Source: Halorubrum aidingense JCM 13560 (GTDB lineage: Archaea > Halobacteriota > Halobacteria > Halobacteriales > Haloferacaceae). Taken from it: a DNA stretch of 64,000 bases. Position numbers and translations under genes: made by a program. The stretch spans positions 62,001 through 126,000 of the forward strand of contig NZ_AOJI01000019.1 in the NCBI RefSeq assembly GCF_000336995.1, given 5' to 3'. This document shows, piece by piece, positions 52,057 through 60,346 of the stretch; within the stretch, counting starts at the first letter, position 1, and each line of letters begins with the position of its first letter. The notes under the pieces are model-generated. The model was not told the DNA's origin. It was given only the letters and a program-made list of their open reading frames with translations, and did not search any database.

Positions 52057-52998
52057 CTACCGCGTCCAGCGTCCCGCGTCGACGCCGACGTACGCGGCGA
52101 TCTCGCGGCGTTCTAACACGACGAAGCCGGCCAGGATGGCGACGAATCCGACGATCGCTTCGGCCCCGATCAGGCTGCCGAGCAGCGCCCAGCTGCCGAC
52201 CGCGGCGACGACCGGTTCCGCGTAGCCGACGAGGTGGAGCTGCGTCGGGCCGACGGTGTCGAGCAGCGCGAAGTAGATCAGGAACGCGACGACACCCGAC
52301 AGCGCCGTGAGATACGTCAGCGACGCGATCGAGGTGGCGTTCCAGACGATCGCGGCGGGCGATTCGCCGAGGACCCCGGCGCCGACGAAGAGCATCCCGG
52401 CGCCGAGCACCATCGCCCACCCCTGCAGCGCGGCGATCGGGAAGTCGGTCCGGAGCGGCCGGAGGAGCACGGCCCCGAGCGAGAACGCGACTGCTCCGGC
52501 GAACGCGAGCGTCACGCCGAGCAAGACCGAGCTTCCGAGCCCCGCCGACATCGGGTCGGCGATCACGATCACGCCGAGGATCCCAAGCGCGAAGCCGCCG
52601 ATCTCGAAGGGACCGAGCCGGTGGTTCGGGAGGATCGCGGCCGCGAACGTGGCGGTGAGCACCGGTGAGAGGCTCACGATGACCGCCGCGACGGCGCCGG
52701 AGATGTGGAGTTCGCCGACGTACAACAGCCCGTGGTACGCGGCGATCACGAAGGCGCCGGCGACGGCGACGCCCAACCACTCGTCGCGGTCGCGCGGGAT
52801 CCAGCGGTCCGCGACGAGCGCGGCGTATCCCAACACGACGACGCCGGCGATGGCGTACCTGACACCGGCGAACAGAAGCGGCGGGAAGTAGTGGAGGCCG
52901 GCCTCGATGGCGACGAAGGAGGTGCCCCACAGCGTGGCGAGGAGGACGAAGGCGGCGACGACCGATTCGGGAGTCGAAATGAGATTCCGCAGTTTCAT
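52057..52998 (-). CDS. EamA/DMT-superfamily transporter
   Basis: A 313-residue protein with ten predicted helices in two EamA repeats (LWGTSFVAIEAGLHYFPPLL ... and SLGAVLLRPLRTDFPIAALQ ...). The repeat motifs SLSPVLTATFAAAILPNHRL and YAEPVVAAVGSWALLGSLIG are typical of drug/metabolite exporters. It is transcribed divergently from an Lrp-type regulator. A TATA-like TTTAATTATC is about 31 nt upstream. Substrate unknown, possibly an amino acid. Confidence 0.87.
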   Translation of the reverse strand: MKLRNLISTPESVVAAFVLLATLWGTSFVAIEAGLHYFPPLLFAGVRYAIAGVVVLGYAALVADRWIPRDRDEWLGVAVAGAFVIAAYHGLLYVGELHISGAVAAVIVSLSPVLTATFAAAILPNHRLGPFEIGGFALGILGVIVIADPMSAGLGSSVLLGVTLAFAGAVAFSLGAVLLRPLRTDFPIAALQGWAMVLGAGMLFVGAGVLGESPAAIVWNATSIASLTYLTALSGVVAFLIYFALLDTVGPTQLHLVGYAEPVVAAVGSWALLGSLIGAEAIVGFVAILAGFVVLERREIAAYVGVDAGRWTR

Positions 52999-53135
52999 TG
53001 AGTGTCAGTTCGAAATTGACGGGGATAATTAAATGATTCTCCCGAGACGCATCGAGTTCGAAATGAACGACCACACATACGAATTGGCTGCAATCTGCTC
53101 TCGAAATAGCCCCGTGATCTTGGACCCGTCTCCAA

Positions 53136-53155
53136 GTATATCGGTCGACATATAC
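53136..53155 (+). promoter_or_regulatory. Inverted repeat overlapping the Lrp-gene TATA box
   Basis: GTATAT and ATATAC flank CGGTCGAC, with a smaller internal GTCGAC palindrome. The right half forms the TATA box about 30 nt before the regulator's ATG, a natural place for autoregulation. It lies about 140 bp from the divergent EamA start. Confidence 0.5.
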
Positions 53156-53181
53156 AACAATCCCTCACGCAAAAGGGGCGT

Positions 53182-53664
53182 ATGGACGAGCGCGACGTGC
53201 GACTGGTGAAAGCGATTTCCGATCTCGGCACGGGGAGTCCGGAGCGGCTCCACGAGGAGACGGGGATTCCGGTGTCGACGATCCACTACCGCTTGAACAA
53301 CCTGCGGGAGGCCGGCATCATCGAGAACGACCTGTACGACCTCGACCACGAGGCGCTCGGCCTCGGCGTCACCGTCATCGTCGAGGTGCTCGCCAACTAC
53401 GAGGGCCCGTACGAGGCGTTCGCCGACCAGCTGCTCGCCGTCGAGGGGGTGACGGAGGCGTTCTTCACGATGGGCGAGACCGACTTCGTGGTCCTCGCGC
53501 GGCTCTCCTCGTCGGATACCGTCGAGCGGCTGATCAGCGACTTCGAGGCGATCCCCGAGGTCGAGCGGACGAACTCGACGTTCACGATCGCGACCTTACG
53601 CGACGAGCCCCGGGCGCCGGCGACGTACGACCTCGACACGCTGATCGAAGAGCTGACGGACTGA
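53182..53664 (+). CDS. Lrp/AsnC-family transcription regulator
   Basis: A 160-residue regulator: N-terminal winged helix (DVRLVKAISDLGTGSPERLH, TGIPVSTIHYRLNNLREAGI) and C-terminal RAM/AsnC effector domain (VTVIVEVLANYEGPYEAFAD, VTEAFFTMGETDFVVLARLS). Divergent from the EamA exporter, so likely controls it in response to its ligand (inference from position). Confidence 0.9.
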   Translation: MDERDVRLVKAISDLGTGSPERLHEETGIPVSTIHYRLNNLREAGIIENDLYDLDHEALGLGVTVIVEVLANYEGPYEAFADQLLAVEGVTEAFFTMGETDFVVLARLSSSDTVERLISDFEAIPEVERTNSTFTIATLRDEPRAPATYDLDTLIEELTD

Positions 53665-53818
53665 TCGCGAGCCGCTCGGCGCCGAGTCGGTAACAACGTA
53701 TAAAAGGAAGTGAGCGATCGCAGCGACTACTTATAAACGAGCGGCTGGGACGGCGGCAGCCGTTACCCACCGACGCCGCCGTCGTGCGCGTGTGACCAAC
53801 TGCACCGCGCAGCGACGC

Positions 53819-55702
53819 CTACGACCGCTTGCCGATCTCCTCGCGCAGCACGTCGGAGACGACCTCGCCGTCGGCCTTCCCGCGAAGCGCGCCCATCGCC
53901 TCGCCCATCAGCCCGGAGAACGCGCCCATCCCCTCGGCTTCCACCTGATCGGCGTTGCGCTCGACGACGCCGACGACCGCCTCTCGGACCTCCGCTTCGC
54001 TCACGCCGGAGAGCCCGGCCGCCTTGACCGCCTCAGCGGCCGACAGCGACGGATCCTCGGCGAGCGTCGTCAACACCTCCGGAACGCCCTCCTTCGCGAG
54101 GTCGCCGTCCTCCACGAGGTCGAAGAGCGCGAGGAAGTGCTCGTCGGTCAGGTTCTCGACGGGCGCTCCGTCCCGGCGGATCTCGGTCGTCGTCGACTCC
54201 AGCGTCGAGGCGGCAAACGTGGGGTCGACGCCGCGCTCGACCGCCGTCTCGAACAGCGGGAAGCGCCGACCGAACGCGACCTGCTCGGCGAGTCCGCGGT
54301 CGAGCCCGAAGTCGTCGACGTAGCGGTCCGTCTTCTCGTCGAGGAGTTCGGGCCGTTCGACGTCGGTCGGGTCCGGCTCGACCGGCGGCACGTCGGTCTC
54401 GGGGTACATCCGCGCGGCGCCCGGCAGGGGCCGGAGGTACCGGGTCGTCCCGTCGTCGTTGGCGCCGCGGGTCTCCTCGGGGACGCCCTCGATGGCGGTG
54501 GCCGCGCGCTCGGCGGCCGCGTCGATCGCGAGGTCCGCCGTCTCGGGGTCCGCGGCGACGATCGCGACGGCGTCGGTCTCGCCGGCGCCGACGGCCTCGC
54601 GGAGGGCGTCGACCTCCTCGTCGGTCACGCCGTAGGCCGGCAGCTCGTCGGTGTGGAAGATGCCGCCCGCGCCGTGGCGCTTCGCGTGGTCCGACAGCTC
54701 GGTGCCGAGCCGGCGGTCCGGCTGGATCTCGCGGCCGACCAGCCCGTCGAAGCCGAACAGCGGTACCGCGGTGACCTTCCCGCCCGAGTCGAGGGCGCTC
54801 CGGATGACGCCGGAGTCGGTGTCGGCGAACAGGTCGGTCACGTCCCGCACGTCGCCCACGCTCGCGTCGCGCTCGTCGAGTTCGTCGCGGATCGCGAGCA
54901 GTTCGGCCTGCCTGCCGACCTCGCCGCGGACGATGTCCTCGATCCCCTGTAAGTCCTGGACGCCTTTCACCTCGACGCGGGCGCCTTCGGCGATGGAGAC
55001 GTTGACGTCCTGGCGGATGGTGCCGAGCCCGCGCTTGACCGCGCCCGTCGAGCGGAGCAGCATGCCGATTCGCGCGGCCGCCTCGCGAGCGCCCTCCGGG
55101 CTCCGGATGTCCGGGCCGGTCCCGATCTCGACGAGCGGGACGCCGAGGCGGTCCAGCGAGTAGACGACGCCGTCGTCGGTCTCCTCGACGCGCTTGGCCG
55201 ACTCCTCTTCGAGCATGAGGTCCGCGATCGACACGGTCCCCTCGCTCGTTTCGATCTCGCCCGCCTGGCCGAGCAGGATCGATCGCTGGAAGCCGGAGGT
55301 GTTCGAGCCGTCGATGACGAGCTTGCGCATGACGTGCGCCTGATCGACGACCGAGATGTCCAGCAGGTCGGCGATCTGGAGGGCCACGGAGAGGGCCTCG
55401 TCGTCGACCCGGCGGGGCGGCTCGTCGTCTTCCTCGACGAGGCAGGTGGTGTCGTACGCGAGGTAGGTGAACTCGCGGTCGACGCGGCTCTCCTCCATCG
55501 CGGCGTCGTCGAGCTCGCCGAGTTCGCTCTTCGTCGGGTGGAGCCGGCGGGTGATCTCCCGCTCGGCCGCGTCGGGGTCGCGCTCGGTCGTCGGGGAGTC
55601 ACAGAACAGCTTCGTCGCCGTGTCGAGCTGCTGGTGGATCTCCAGACCGGCGACGAGCCCCAGCTCCTCGTGGTCGTACTCGGGGGTCGCGTCCGTGCTC
55701 AT
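53819..55702 (-). CDS. gatE: Archaeal Glu-tRNA(Gln) amidotransferase subunit E
   Basis: Converts Glu-tRNA(Gln) to Gln-tRNA(Gln) with GatD. The 627-residue protein has the GatB/E core (ELGLVAGLEIHQQLDTATKL, LCEEDD-type VEEDDEPPRRVDDEALSVAL, KLVIDGSNTSGFQRSILLGQ, LVEIGTGPDIRSPEGAREAA, VKRGLGTIRQDVNVSIAEGA), an AspRS-like insertion (about 260-420) and a C-terminal YqeY-like tail (GAFSGLMGEAMGALRGKADG). GatD is not in the window. Confidence 0.95.
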   Translation of the reverse strand: MSTDATPEYDHEELGLVAGLEIHQQLDTATKLFCDSPTTERDPDAAEREITRRLHPTKSELGELDDAAMEESRVDREFTYLAYDTTCLVEEDDEPPRRVDDEALSVALQIADLLDISVVDQAHVMRKLVIDGSNTSGFQRSILLGQAGEIETSEGTVSIADLMLEEESAKRVEETDDGVVYSLDRLGVPLVEIGTGPDIRSPEGAREAAARIGMLLRSTGAVKRGLGTIRQDVNVSIAEGARVEVKGVQDLQGIEDIVRGEVGRQAELLAIRDELDERDASVGDVRDVTDLFADTDSGVIRSALDSGGKVTAVPLFGFDGLVGREIQPDRRLGTELSDHAKRHGAGGIFHTDELPAYGVTDEEVDALREAVGAGETDAVAIVAADPETADLAIDAAAERAATAIEGVPEETRGANDDGTTRYLRPLPGAARMYPETDVPPVEPDPTDVERPELLDEKTDRYVDDFGLDRGLAEQVAFGRRFPLFETAVERGVDPTFAASTLESTTTEIRRDGAPVENLTDEHFLALFDLVEDGDLAKEGVPEVLTTLAEDPSLSAAEAVKAAGLSGVSEAEVREAVVGVVERNADQVEAEGMGAFSGLMGEAMGALRGKADGEVVSDVLREEIGKRS

Positions 55703-55803
55703 TACGCGCTACTCCGGCAGGCCGGAACTAAAAGGGTGGCAGTTCGCGGGGAGCGATGAGCGACGGCGGCACCGATCGGTGGAGACCGACGCCGCGACAC
55801 AAT

Positions 55804-56100
55804 TTATAAATAAACGAGGCGGTGGCGCGTGCCTCCGAGCGGGCTATCGGCCCGCGAGGAGCACGCGCGAGGGAGTCGCTGGCGGCTGTCGCCGCCAGCG
55901 ACGAGGCTGGGGAGGTGTGAGGCTGTGCGGTTGCGGGCGGGCGGGACTCAAAGGGGCAGTTGCGAGGACGAAGACGGGCGACACGAGGACCGCAAGAAGG
56001 GAGCGTAAGCGACCGACTGAGGACCGCAGCGAGCCCATCGAGTCCTCGCGGCTGGGGCTTTGGAGGTGTTCACCGTCGATCCGTAATCAGCAATTTATAA
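55804..56100 (+). repeat. Dispersed structured intergenic element, copy D (long form)
   Basis: Plus strand, bounded by TTATAAAT (55804-55811) and TTATAA (56095-56100). Hairpin 1 (GCGCGTGC...GCACGCGC, inner GCGGGC/GCCCGC) sits at 55826-55868; hairpin 2 is an 11-bp perfect stem at 55876-55901; the core CGAGGCTGGGGAGGTGTGAG follows at 55902. A further stem pairs GCGAGGAC (55962-55969) with GTCCTCGC (56042-56049), a compensated change relative to copy A. It lies between gatE and tRNA-Leu. Confidence 0.82.
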
Positions 56101-56248
56101 GCGAATGACCGTGGCTTTGGAAGCACTCACCATCTCAGCGCCCAGTACAAAGTAACCACTCTGCGCGTAGCGTTCGAAAGGAATTGTGCGTGGGTGCTGT
56201 CGTAGAGACAACACCGTGCATCGGTGTGGCGGGTGTGCCGCCGAGCGA
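56101..56248. other. tRNA-Leu trailer region
   Basis: No gene seen. On the tRNA strand this is the 3' trailer; it contains small hairpins CACCG/CGGTG (56213-56227) and GGCGG/CCGCC (56228-56242). GTGCGTGGG (56186-56194) resembles the end of the tRNA but is too short to call an attachment site. Confidence 0.4.
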
Positions 56249-56333
56249 TGCGTGGGACCGGATTTGAACCGGCGGACCTCTACAGGACAGCGCCCTCAAC
56301 GCTGCGCCGTTGGCCTGGCTTGGCTACCCACGC
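56249..56333 (-). tRNA. tRNA-Leu (GAG)
   Basis: Minus-strand type II tRNA of 85 nt. Acceptor GCGTGGG/CCCACGC, D-arm AGCCAAGCCAGGCCAACGGC, anticodon stem GCAGCG/CGCTGT around TTGAGGG with anticodon GAG, a long variable arm, T-arm GCCGGTTCAAATCCGGT (TTCAAAT loop), discriminator A, CCA not encoded. A TATA-like TTTTAATTGG lies about 45 nt upstream. Confidence 0.95.
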
Positions 56334-56555
56334 TCGCGGTGTTCTGTCGCATCTCCATGTACCCTTCCCCCAATTAAAAGCCCTTCCATTCGCCACCGCC
56401 GTGTCGGCGAATGCCACCGGCCCGGCCGCGGGGGTGAGAGACGCGGTGTCGTATGCGGCCATCGGCGTGTCGACGTCGCCACCGACGCCACCGACGCCGC
56501 CGTCGCGGCCGACGGAACCGGCACGCGTTTGGGAGTGGCGCCCGTCCGATCGCTC

Positions 56556-57116
56556 ATGTCCGAGTGGGCCCGCGAGAACGTACCGGCACTGACCGCCCTC
56601 CTGTCCGCCGTCGCGCTCGCGCTCGTGTTCGGCGCCGTCGGCGGCGCGATCCCGAGCGGCCTCCTCCCGCGCGCGAGCGACGGCGTCCTCGCCGCGATCC
56701 CGCACCTCAACGCCGCGATCTCCGCGACCGCGATCGCGACGATCCTCCTCGGCTGGCGGGCGATCTCACGGGGGAACGTGCGGCGACACAAAGCGTTCAT
56801 GCTGACGTCGTTCGGGCTGTTCGCCGCGTTCCTCGCCGGGTACCTCTACCGGCTGATCCTCGTGGGTACCGCCGAGTTCCCGGGTCCCGAACTCGTGTAC
56901 AGCTACGTCTACCTCCCGTTTCTGGCGGTCCACATCCTGCTCGCGATCGTCTGCGTCCCGTTCGTCTTCTACGCGCTCCTGCTGGCCGCGACCCGCCCGT
57001 ACCGGGAGCTGTACCACACGCGACACGCGCAGATCGGCTCCGTCGCCGCCGCGCTCTGGCTGATCTCCTTCACCATGGGAATCGGCGTGTACCTCATGCT
57101 GTATCATCTCTACTAG
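56556..57116 (+). CDS. DUF420 family membrane protein (CtaM-like)
   Basis: A 186-residue protein starting MSEWARENVPALTALLSAVA, with five helices. Family features are PHLNAAISATAIATILLGWR, RRHKAFMLTSFGLFAAFLAG and YLPFLAVHILLAIVCVPFVF with paired His. DUF420/CtaM proteins assist assembly of heme-copper oxidases in bacilli. The convergent halocyanin is also respiratory, in keeping with such a role, though this is inference. Confidence 0.85.
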   Translation: MSEWARENVPALTALLSAVALALVFGAVGGAIPSGLLPRASDGVLAAIPHLNAAISATAIATILLGWRAISRGNVRRHKAFMLTSFGLFAAFLAGYLYRLILVGTAEFPGPELVYSYVYLPFLAVHILLAIVCVPFVFYALLLAATRPYRELYHTRHAQIGSVAAALWLISFTMGIGVYLMLYHLY

Positions 57117-57218
57117 CTCGGAAAAACGCCGTTTGCACGCCTTCTCTCTCCACGCCGATCCGGTCCGGACGAGAGCGGCCCGCCGCAGTCGCGATGAACC
57201 GTCGCGCCGCCTCGCGGA

Positions 57219-57914
57219 CTACTCCTCGTCGGTCGCCATCTTGTGCGCCGCGTAGAACAGCGGGATCAGCAGCGCTCCGGCGAAGCCGAGGCTGAGCGCG
57301 AGCGCGCCGATGTCGCCGGCGGAGAGGGTACGGCCGCCGCTCCCGCCGTCGTCGCCCTCGCCGTCGCTGCTGTTCTCACTTCCCTCGTCGTCTCCGCCCT
57401 CGCCGCCCTCGCCGTCGCCGCCTTCACCCGGCGTCACGAGGTCGTCGTCGACGGACCCGATCGCGACAGCCCCCTTCATGCCGACCGCCTCGTGGGGGAC
57501 ACAGAGGTAATTGAACGTGTCGCCGTCGGACGCGTCCTCGAAGGTGTACTCGAACGTCTCGCCCTCCCCGTCGACGGGGTCGCCGCTGTCGAACGTCTCG
57601 TCGTCGGCGACGACGTTGTGCGCGCCGCCCGCGCCCGTCCACTCCCAGACGACGGTCGTCTCGGGGTCGATGAGGATCGCGGCCGGCCCGAAGCGGAGCC
57701 CGTTGTCCCCGGCACCGACCTCGACTGTGACCTCGTCCTGGCCCGTGTAGTCGTGCGTGCCGTCGTAGTTGTCGACGTCGTCGAGCCAGCCGTCGTACTG
57801 GGCGGCGACGCTCCCGGTTCCGGCGGTGACGCCGGCCGCGACGGCGGCGCCCGCGGCGCCGGCCCTGAACAGCCCGCGACGGCTCATCGTCGTGTCGTCG
57901 GCGTTGAACGTCAT
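57219..57914 (-). CDS. Halocyanin-type blue copper protein with C-terminal anchor
   Basis: A 231-residue secreted electron carrier. The Tat signal SRRGLFRAGAAGAAVAAGVT precedes the plastocyanin-like domain (DEVTVEVGAGDNGLRFGPAA), copper ligands His in GGAHNVV and Cys/His/Met in YLCVPHEAVGMKGAV. A Glu/Gly/Asp-rich linker and one C-terminal helix (IGALALSLGFAGALLIPLFY) tether it to the membrane. A TATA-like CTTAAATAC is about 29 nt upstream. Confidence 0.93.
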   Translation of the reverse strand: MTFNADDTTMSRRGLFRAGAAGAAVAAGVTAGTGSVAAQYDGWLDDVDNYDGTHDYTGQDEVTVEVGAGDNGLRFGPAAILIDPETTVVWEWTGAGGAHNVVADDETFDSGDPVDGEGETFEYTFEDASDGDTFNYLCVPHEAVGMKGAVAIGSVDDDLVTPGEGGDGEGGEGGDDEGSENSSDGEGDDGGSGGRTLSAGDIGALALSLGFAGALLIPLFYAAHKMATDEE

Positions 57915-57974
57915 ACGTCTACGTCCCGTCGTGCGCGTATTTAAGCTCCCGATACGCGACGCTAACTCGTGACA

Positions 57975-58108
57975 CCGGGGGGTACCGGCGGCGGGAGACG
58001 GGAGACGGCGGGGGATGGGAGGCGGTGGGAGACGGGAGACGGCGGGGGATGGGAGGCGGTGGGGGACGGGAGACGGCGGGGGACGGGAGACGGCGGGGGA
58101 CGGAGCGT
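57975..58108. repeat. G-rich minisatellite between halocyanin and purF
   Basis: About 130 bp composed of nested repeats of GGGAGACGGCGGGGGA and GGGAGGCGGT. The plus strand is very purine-rich with many GGG/GGGG runs. It lies just upstream of the halocyanin promoter and ends 34 bp from the purF stop. Confidence 0.9.
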
Positions 58109-58141
58109 GAAAGAATTCGATCCGCCGACGAACGGGGGTTA

Positions 58142-59641
58142 TCAGTCGTCCGCGAGCGTCGAATCCGGCGACGGGCTCGCGATCTCGCGATCGGTCTTCT
58201 CGCCCTCGACGTCGAACGGGTACTCGTCGGTGACACAGCCGAGACAGAGGTCGGCCCGGCTCTCGCCGAGCGCCTCGGCGACGGCGTCGACCGAGAGGTA
58301 CGACAGCGAGTCGGCGCCGACCTGCTCGCAGATATCTTCGGTCGACGCGTCCGCGGCGATCAGCTCCTCGCGGGTCGCCATGTCGATACCGAAGTAGCAG
58401 GGCGCGATGATCGCGGGCGCGCCGATCCGGAGGTGGACCTCCTCGGCGCCCGCCTCGCGCACGAGTTCGACCAACTGGGTCGAAGTGGTGCCGCGGACGA
58501 TGGAGTCGTCGATGATGGTGACCGATTTCCCCTCCACCGTCGACCGGATCGGGTTGAGCTTCAGGCGGACCGCTCGCTCGCGTTCGTCCTGTGTCGGCAT
58601 GATGAACGTCCGGCCGACGTACCGGTTCTTCATCAGCCCCTCGGCGAACTCGATACCGTCTTCTCCCTCGGGCCGCGGGCTCCCGTCGGCGGCGGTCTCG
58701 CCGGACGCGTCGGCGTAGCCCGAGGCGAACGCCCGGCCCGAGTCGGGAACGGGCATCACCACGTCAGACTCGACGCCGGACTCCTCCCAGAGCTTCCGGC
58801 CGAGCGTCCGACGCACCTCGTACACGAGGTTCTCGTCGATCACGGAGTCGGGGCGGGCGAAGTAGACGTGCTCGAAGAAACAGTGGGCCGTCGACTCGCT
58901 CTCGACGAGCTGATAGGTGTCGTAGCCGGCGCCGTCGGGGTCCAAGACGACGAGTTCGCCGGGGCGCACGTCGCGGATGAGCTCCCCGTCGAGCGTGTCG
59001 ATGGCGGCGGACTCGCTGGCGAGCACGTAGCCGCCGTCCACCTTCCCGAGACACAGCGGGCGGTTCCCCAGCGGGTCACGGACTCCGAGGACGGTGTCGT
59101 CGTGGGTGATGGCCAGCGAGTAGGAGCCGTGGATGCGGTTCATCGTGTGTTTGACGGCTCGCACGAGGTCCTCCTCCAGGAGGTTCCGCGCGAGGTCGTG
59201 GGCGATCACCTCGGTGTCGCCGTCGGAGGTGAACGCGTGGCCGGCCGCGGCCAATTCCTCGCGGACCTCGTCGGCGTTCACGAGGTTCCCGTTGTGCGAG
59301 AGCCCTAGCGAGCCGGACTTGAACGAGACGGAGAACGGCTGTGCACAGCTCTTGTCGAGGCTCCCCTCGGTGGGGTACCGGACGTGGCCGATTCCGGTGC
59401 CGCCCGACAGCGACGCTAAGTCTTCTTCGTCGAAGGCGTCGCCGACGAGCCCCCGCTCGACGTGGCTGTGCTGTTGGAACCCGTCGTGGGTGACGATCCC
59501 CGCGGACTCCTGCCCGCGGTGTTGGAGCGCGTACAGCGCGTAGTACAGCGGCCGTGCGGCCTCTCGGTCCGCGAGCGAGACGCCGACGACACCGCACTTC
59601 TCTCGCGGCTCGTCGGAGGTGTAGTCCCCACCGGCTTGCAT
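58142..59641 (-). CDS. purF: Amidophosphoribosyltransferase
   Basis: First committed step of purine synthesis. The 499-residue protein has a short propeptide before the catalytic Cys16 (REKCGVVGV), the glutaminase segment LQHRGQESAGIVTHDG, FSHNGNLVNADEV-like GLSHNGNLVNADEVREEL, the PRPP loop VTIIDDSIVRGTTSTQLVEL and the C-terminal Cys motif DLCLGCVTDEYPFD. A TATA-like TTTTTATCG is about 30 nt upstream. Confidence 0.95.
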   Translation of the reverse strand: MQAGGDYTSDEPREKCGVVGVSLADREAARPLYYALYALQHRGQESAGIVTHDGFQQHSHVERGLVGDAFDEEDLASLSGGTGIGHVRYPTEGSLDKSCAQPFSVSFKSGSLGLSHNGNLVNADEVREELAAAGHAFTSDGDTEVIAHDLARNLLEEDLVRAVKHTMNRIHGSYSLAITHDDTVLGVRDPLGNRPLCLGKVDGGYVLASESAAIDTLDGELIRDVRPGELVVLDPDGAGYDTYQLVESESTAHCFFEHVYFARPDSVIDENLVYEVRRTLGRKLWEESGVESDVVMPVPDSGRAFASGYADASGETAADGSPRPEGEDGIEFAEGLMKNRYVGRTFIMPTQDERERAVRLKLNPIRSTVEGKSVTIIDDSIVRGTTSTQLVELVREAGAEEVHLRIGAPAIIAPCYFGIDMATREELIAADASTEDICEQVGADSLSYLSVDAVAEALGESRADLCLGCVTDEYPFDVEGEKTDREIASPSPDSTLADD

Positions 59642-59856
59642 ATGTACGCCGCTGGGGCGTGAGTCGATAAAAACCCTCGTGTTCGTGGCATCTACAGCCC
59701 CTTTAAACCGTTAAAACATCCACAAACGTGGATCGATCGAGGGAAATGCGCTGGCCGACGGCGCCTCGGTCGCGTCCATCGTCCCGCGCTCACAATCGGC
59801 TCGATTCTGTCCGATCTCCCGTGCTCACACCCGGTCCGATCCCGTCGGCGCTCGCC

Positions 59857-60252
59857 TCACTCCGCCGCTGACTCCCCGCCGACGTACTCGTCGAGCCGCT
59901 CGAAGTAGTCTTCGCGAGGCACCTGGTACGCGGCTCGGTAGTCGATCTCGCCCGCGGCGAACCGCGCCGCGACGTCGACGGCGCTGGCCGCGCCGGCCTC
60001 GCGACCGTCGTGCGTCTCCGCGACCGCCTCGATCTCGGGTTCTAAAAAGAGGACGACGTGCCACTCGTCGGTGGCGTACTGCCCGGCGCCCGGCCGGGCG
60101 TTTCGCGAGCCGTTCGTCAGGTAGATCGTCGGGAGACACTCCGGCGGGAGGTCGTCGCCGCTGAAGACGTCCGGTCGGTAGACGAGGATGGCCCGACCGC
60201 TCGGCTCCTCGTTCCACACCCGCCAGCCGTCCGGCAGCGCCTCGAAGCTCAT
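59857..60252 (-). CDS. DUF5820 family protein
   Basis: A 131-residue protein starting MSFEALPDGWRVWNEEPSGR, with AILVYRPDVFSGDDLPPECL, PTIYLTNGSRNARPGAGQ and WHVVLFLEPEIEAVAETHDG. This N-terminal layout matches the haloarchaeal DUF5820 type as I know it. Soluble, acidic, function unknown. Confidence 0.75.
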   Translation of the reverse strand: MSFEALPDGWRVWNEEPSGRAILVYRPDVFSGDDLPPECLPTIYLTNGSRNARPGAGQYATDEWHVVLFLEPEIEAVAETHDGREAGAASAVDVAARFAAGEIDYRAAYQVPREDYFERLDEYVGGESAAE

Positions 60253-60346
60253 ACGCCGACTCGGTCGCGGAGGCTTGAAAGGGTCGCGCTCCGGCCCGAT
60301 CGCGACGGCGAAACGGAGACGGCGGTCGAAGCCGGCCTCGACCGCC

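Noticed and set aside
55467..56108. A 213-codon frame reading through repeat copy D
   Set aside because: Begins antisense to gatE, and its later part simply translates the structured repeat. The hairpin sequences differ between copies in ways that preserve pairing but not peptide sequence.
56186..56194. GTGCGTGGG as an attachment-site copy of the tRNA-Leu acceptor end
   Set aside because: Eight to nine bases only, and no integrase or composition shift nearby.
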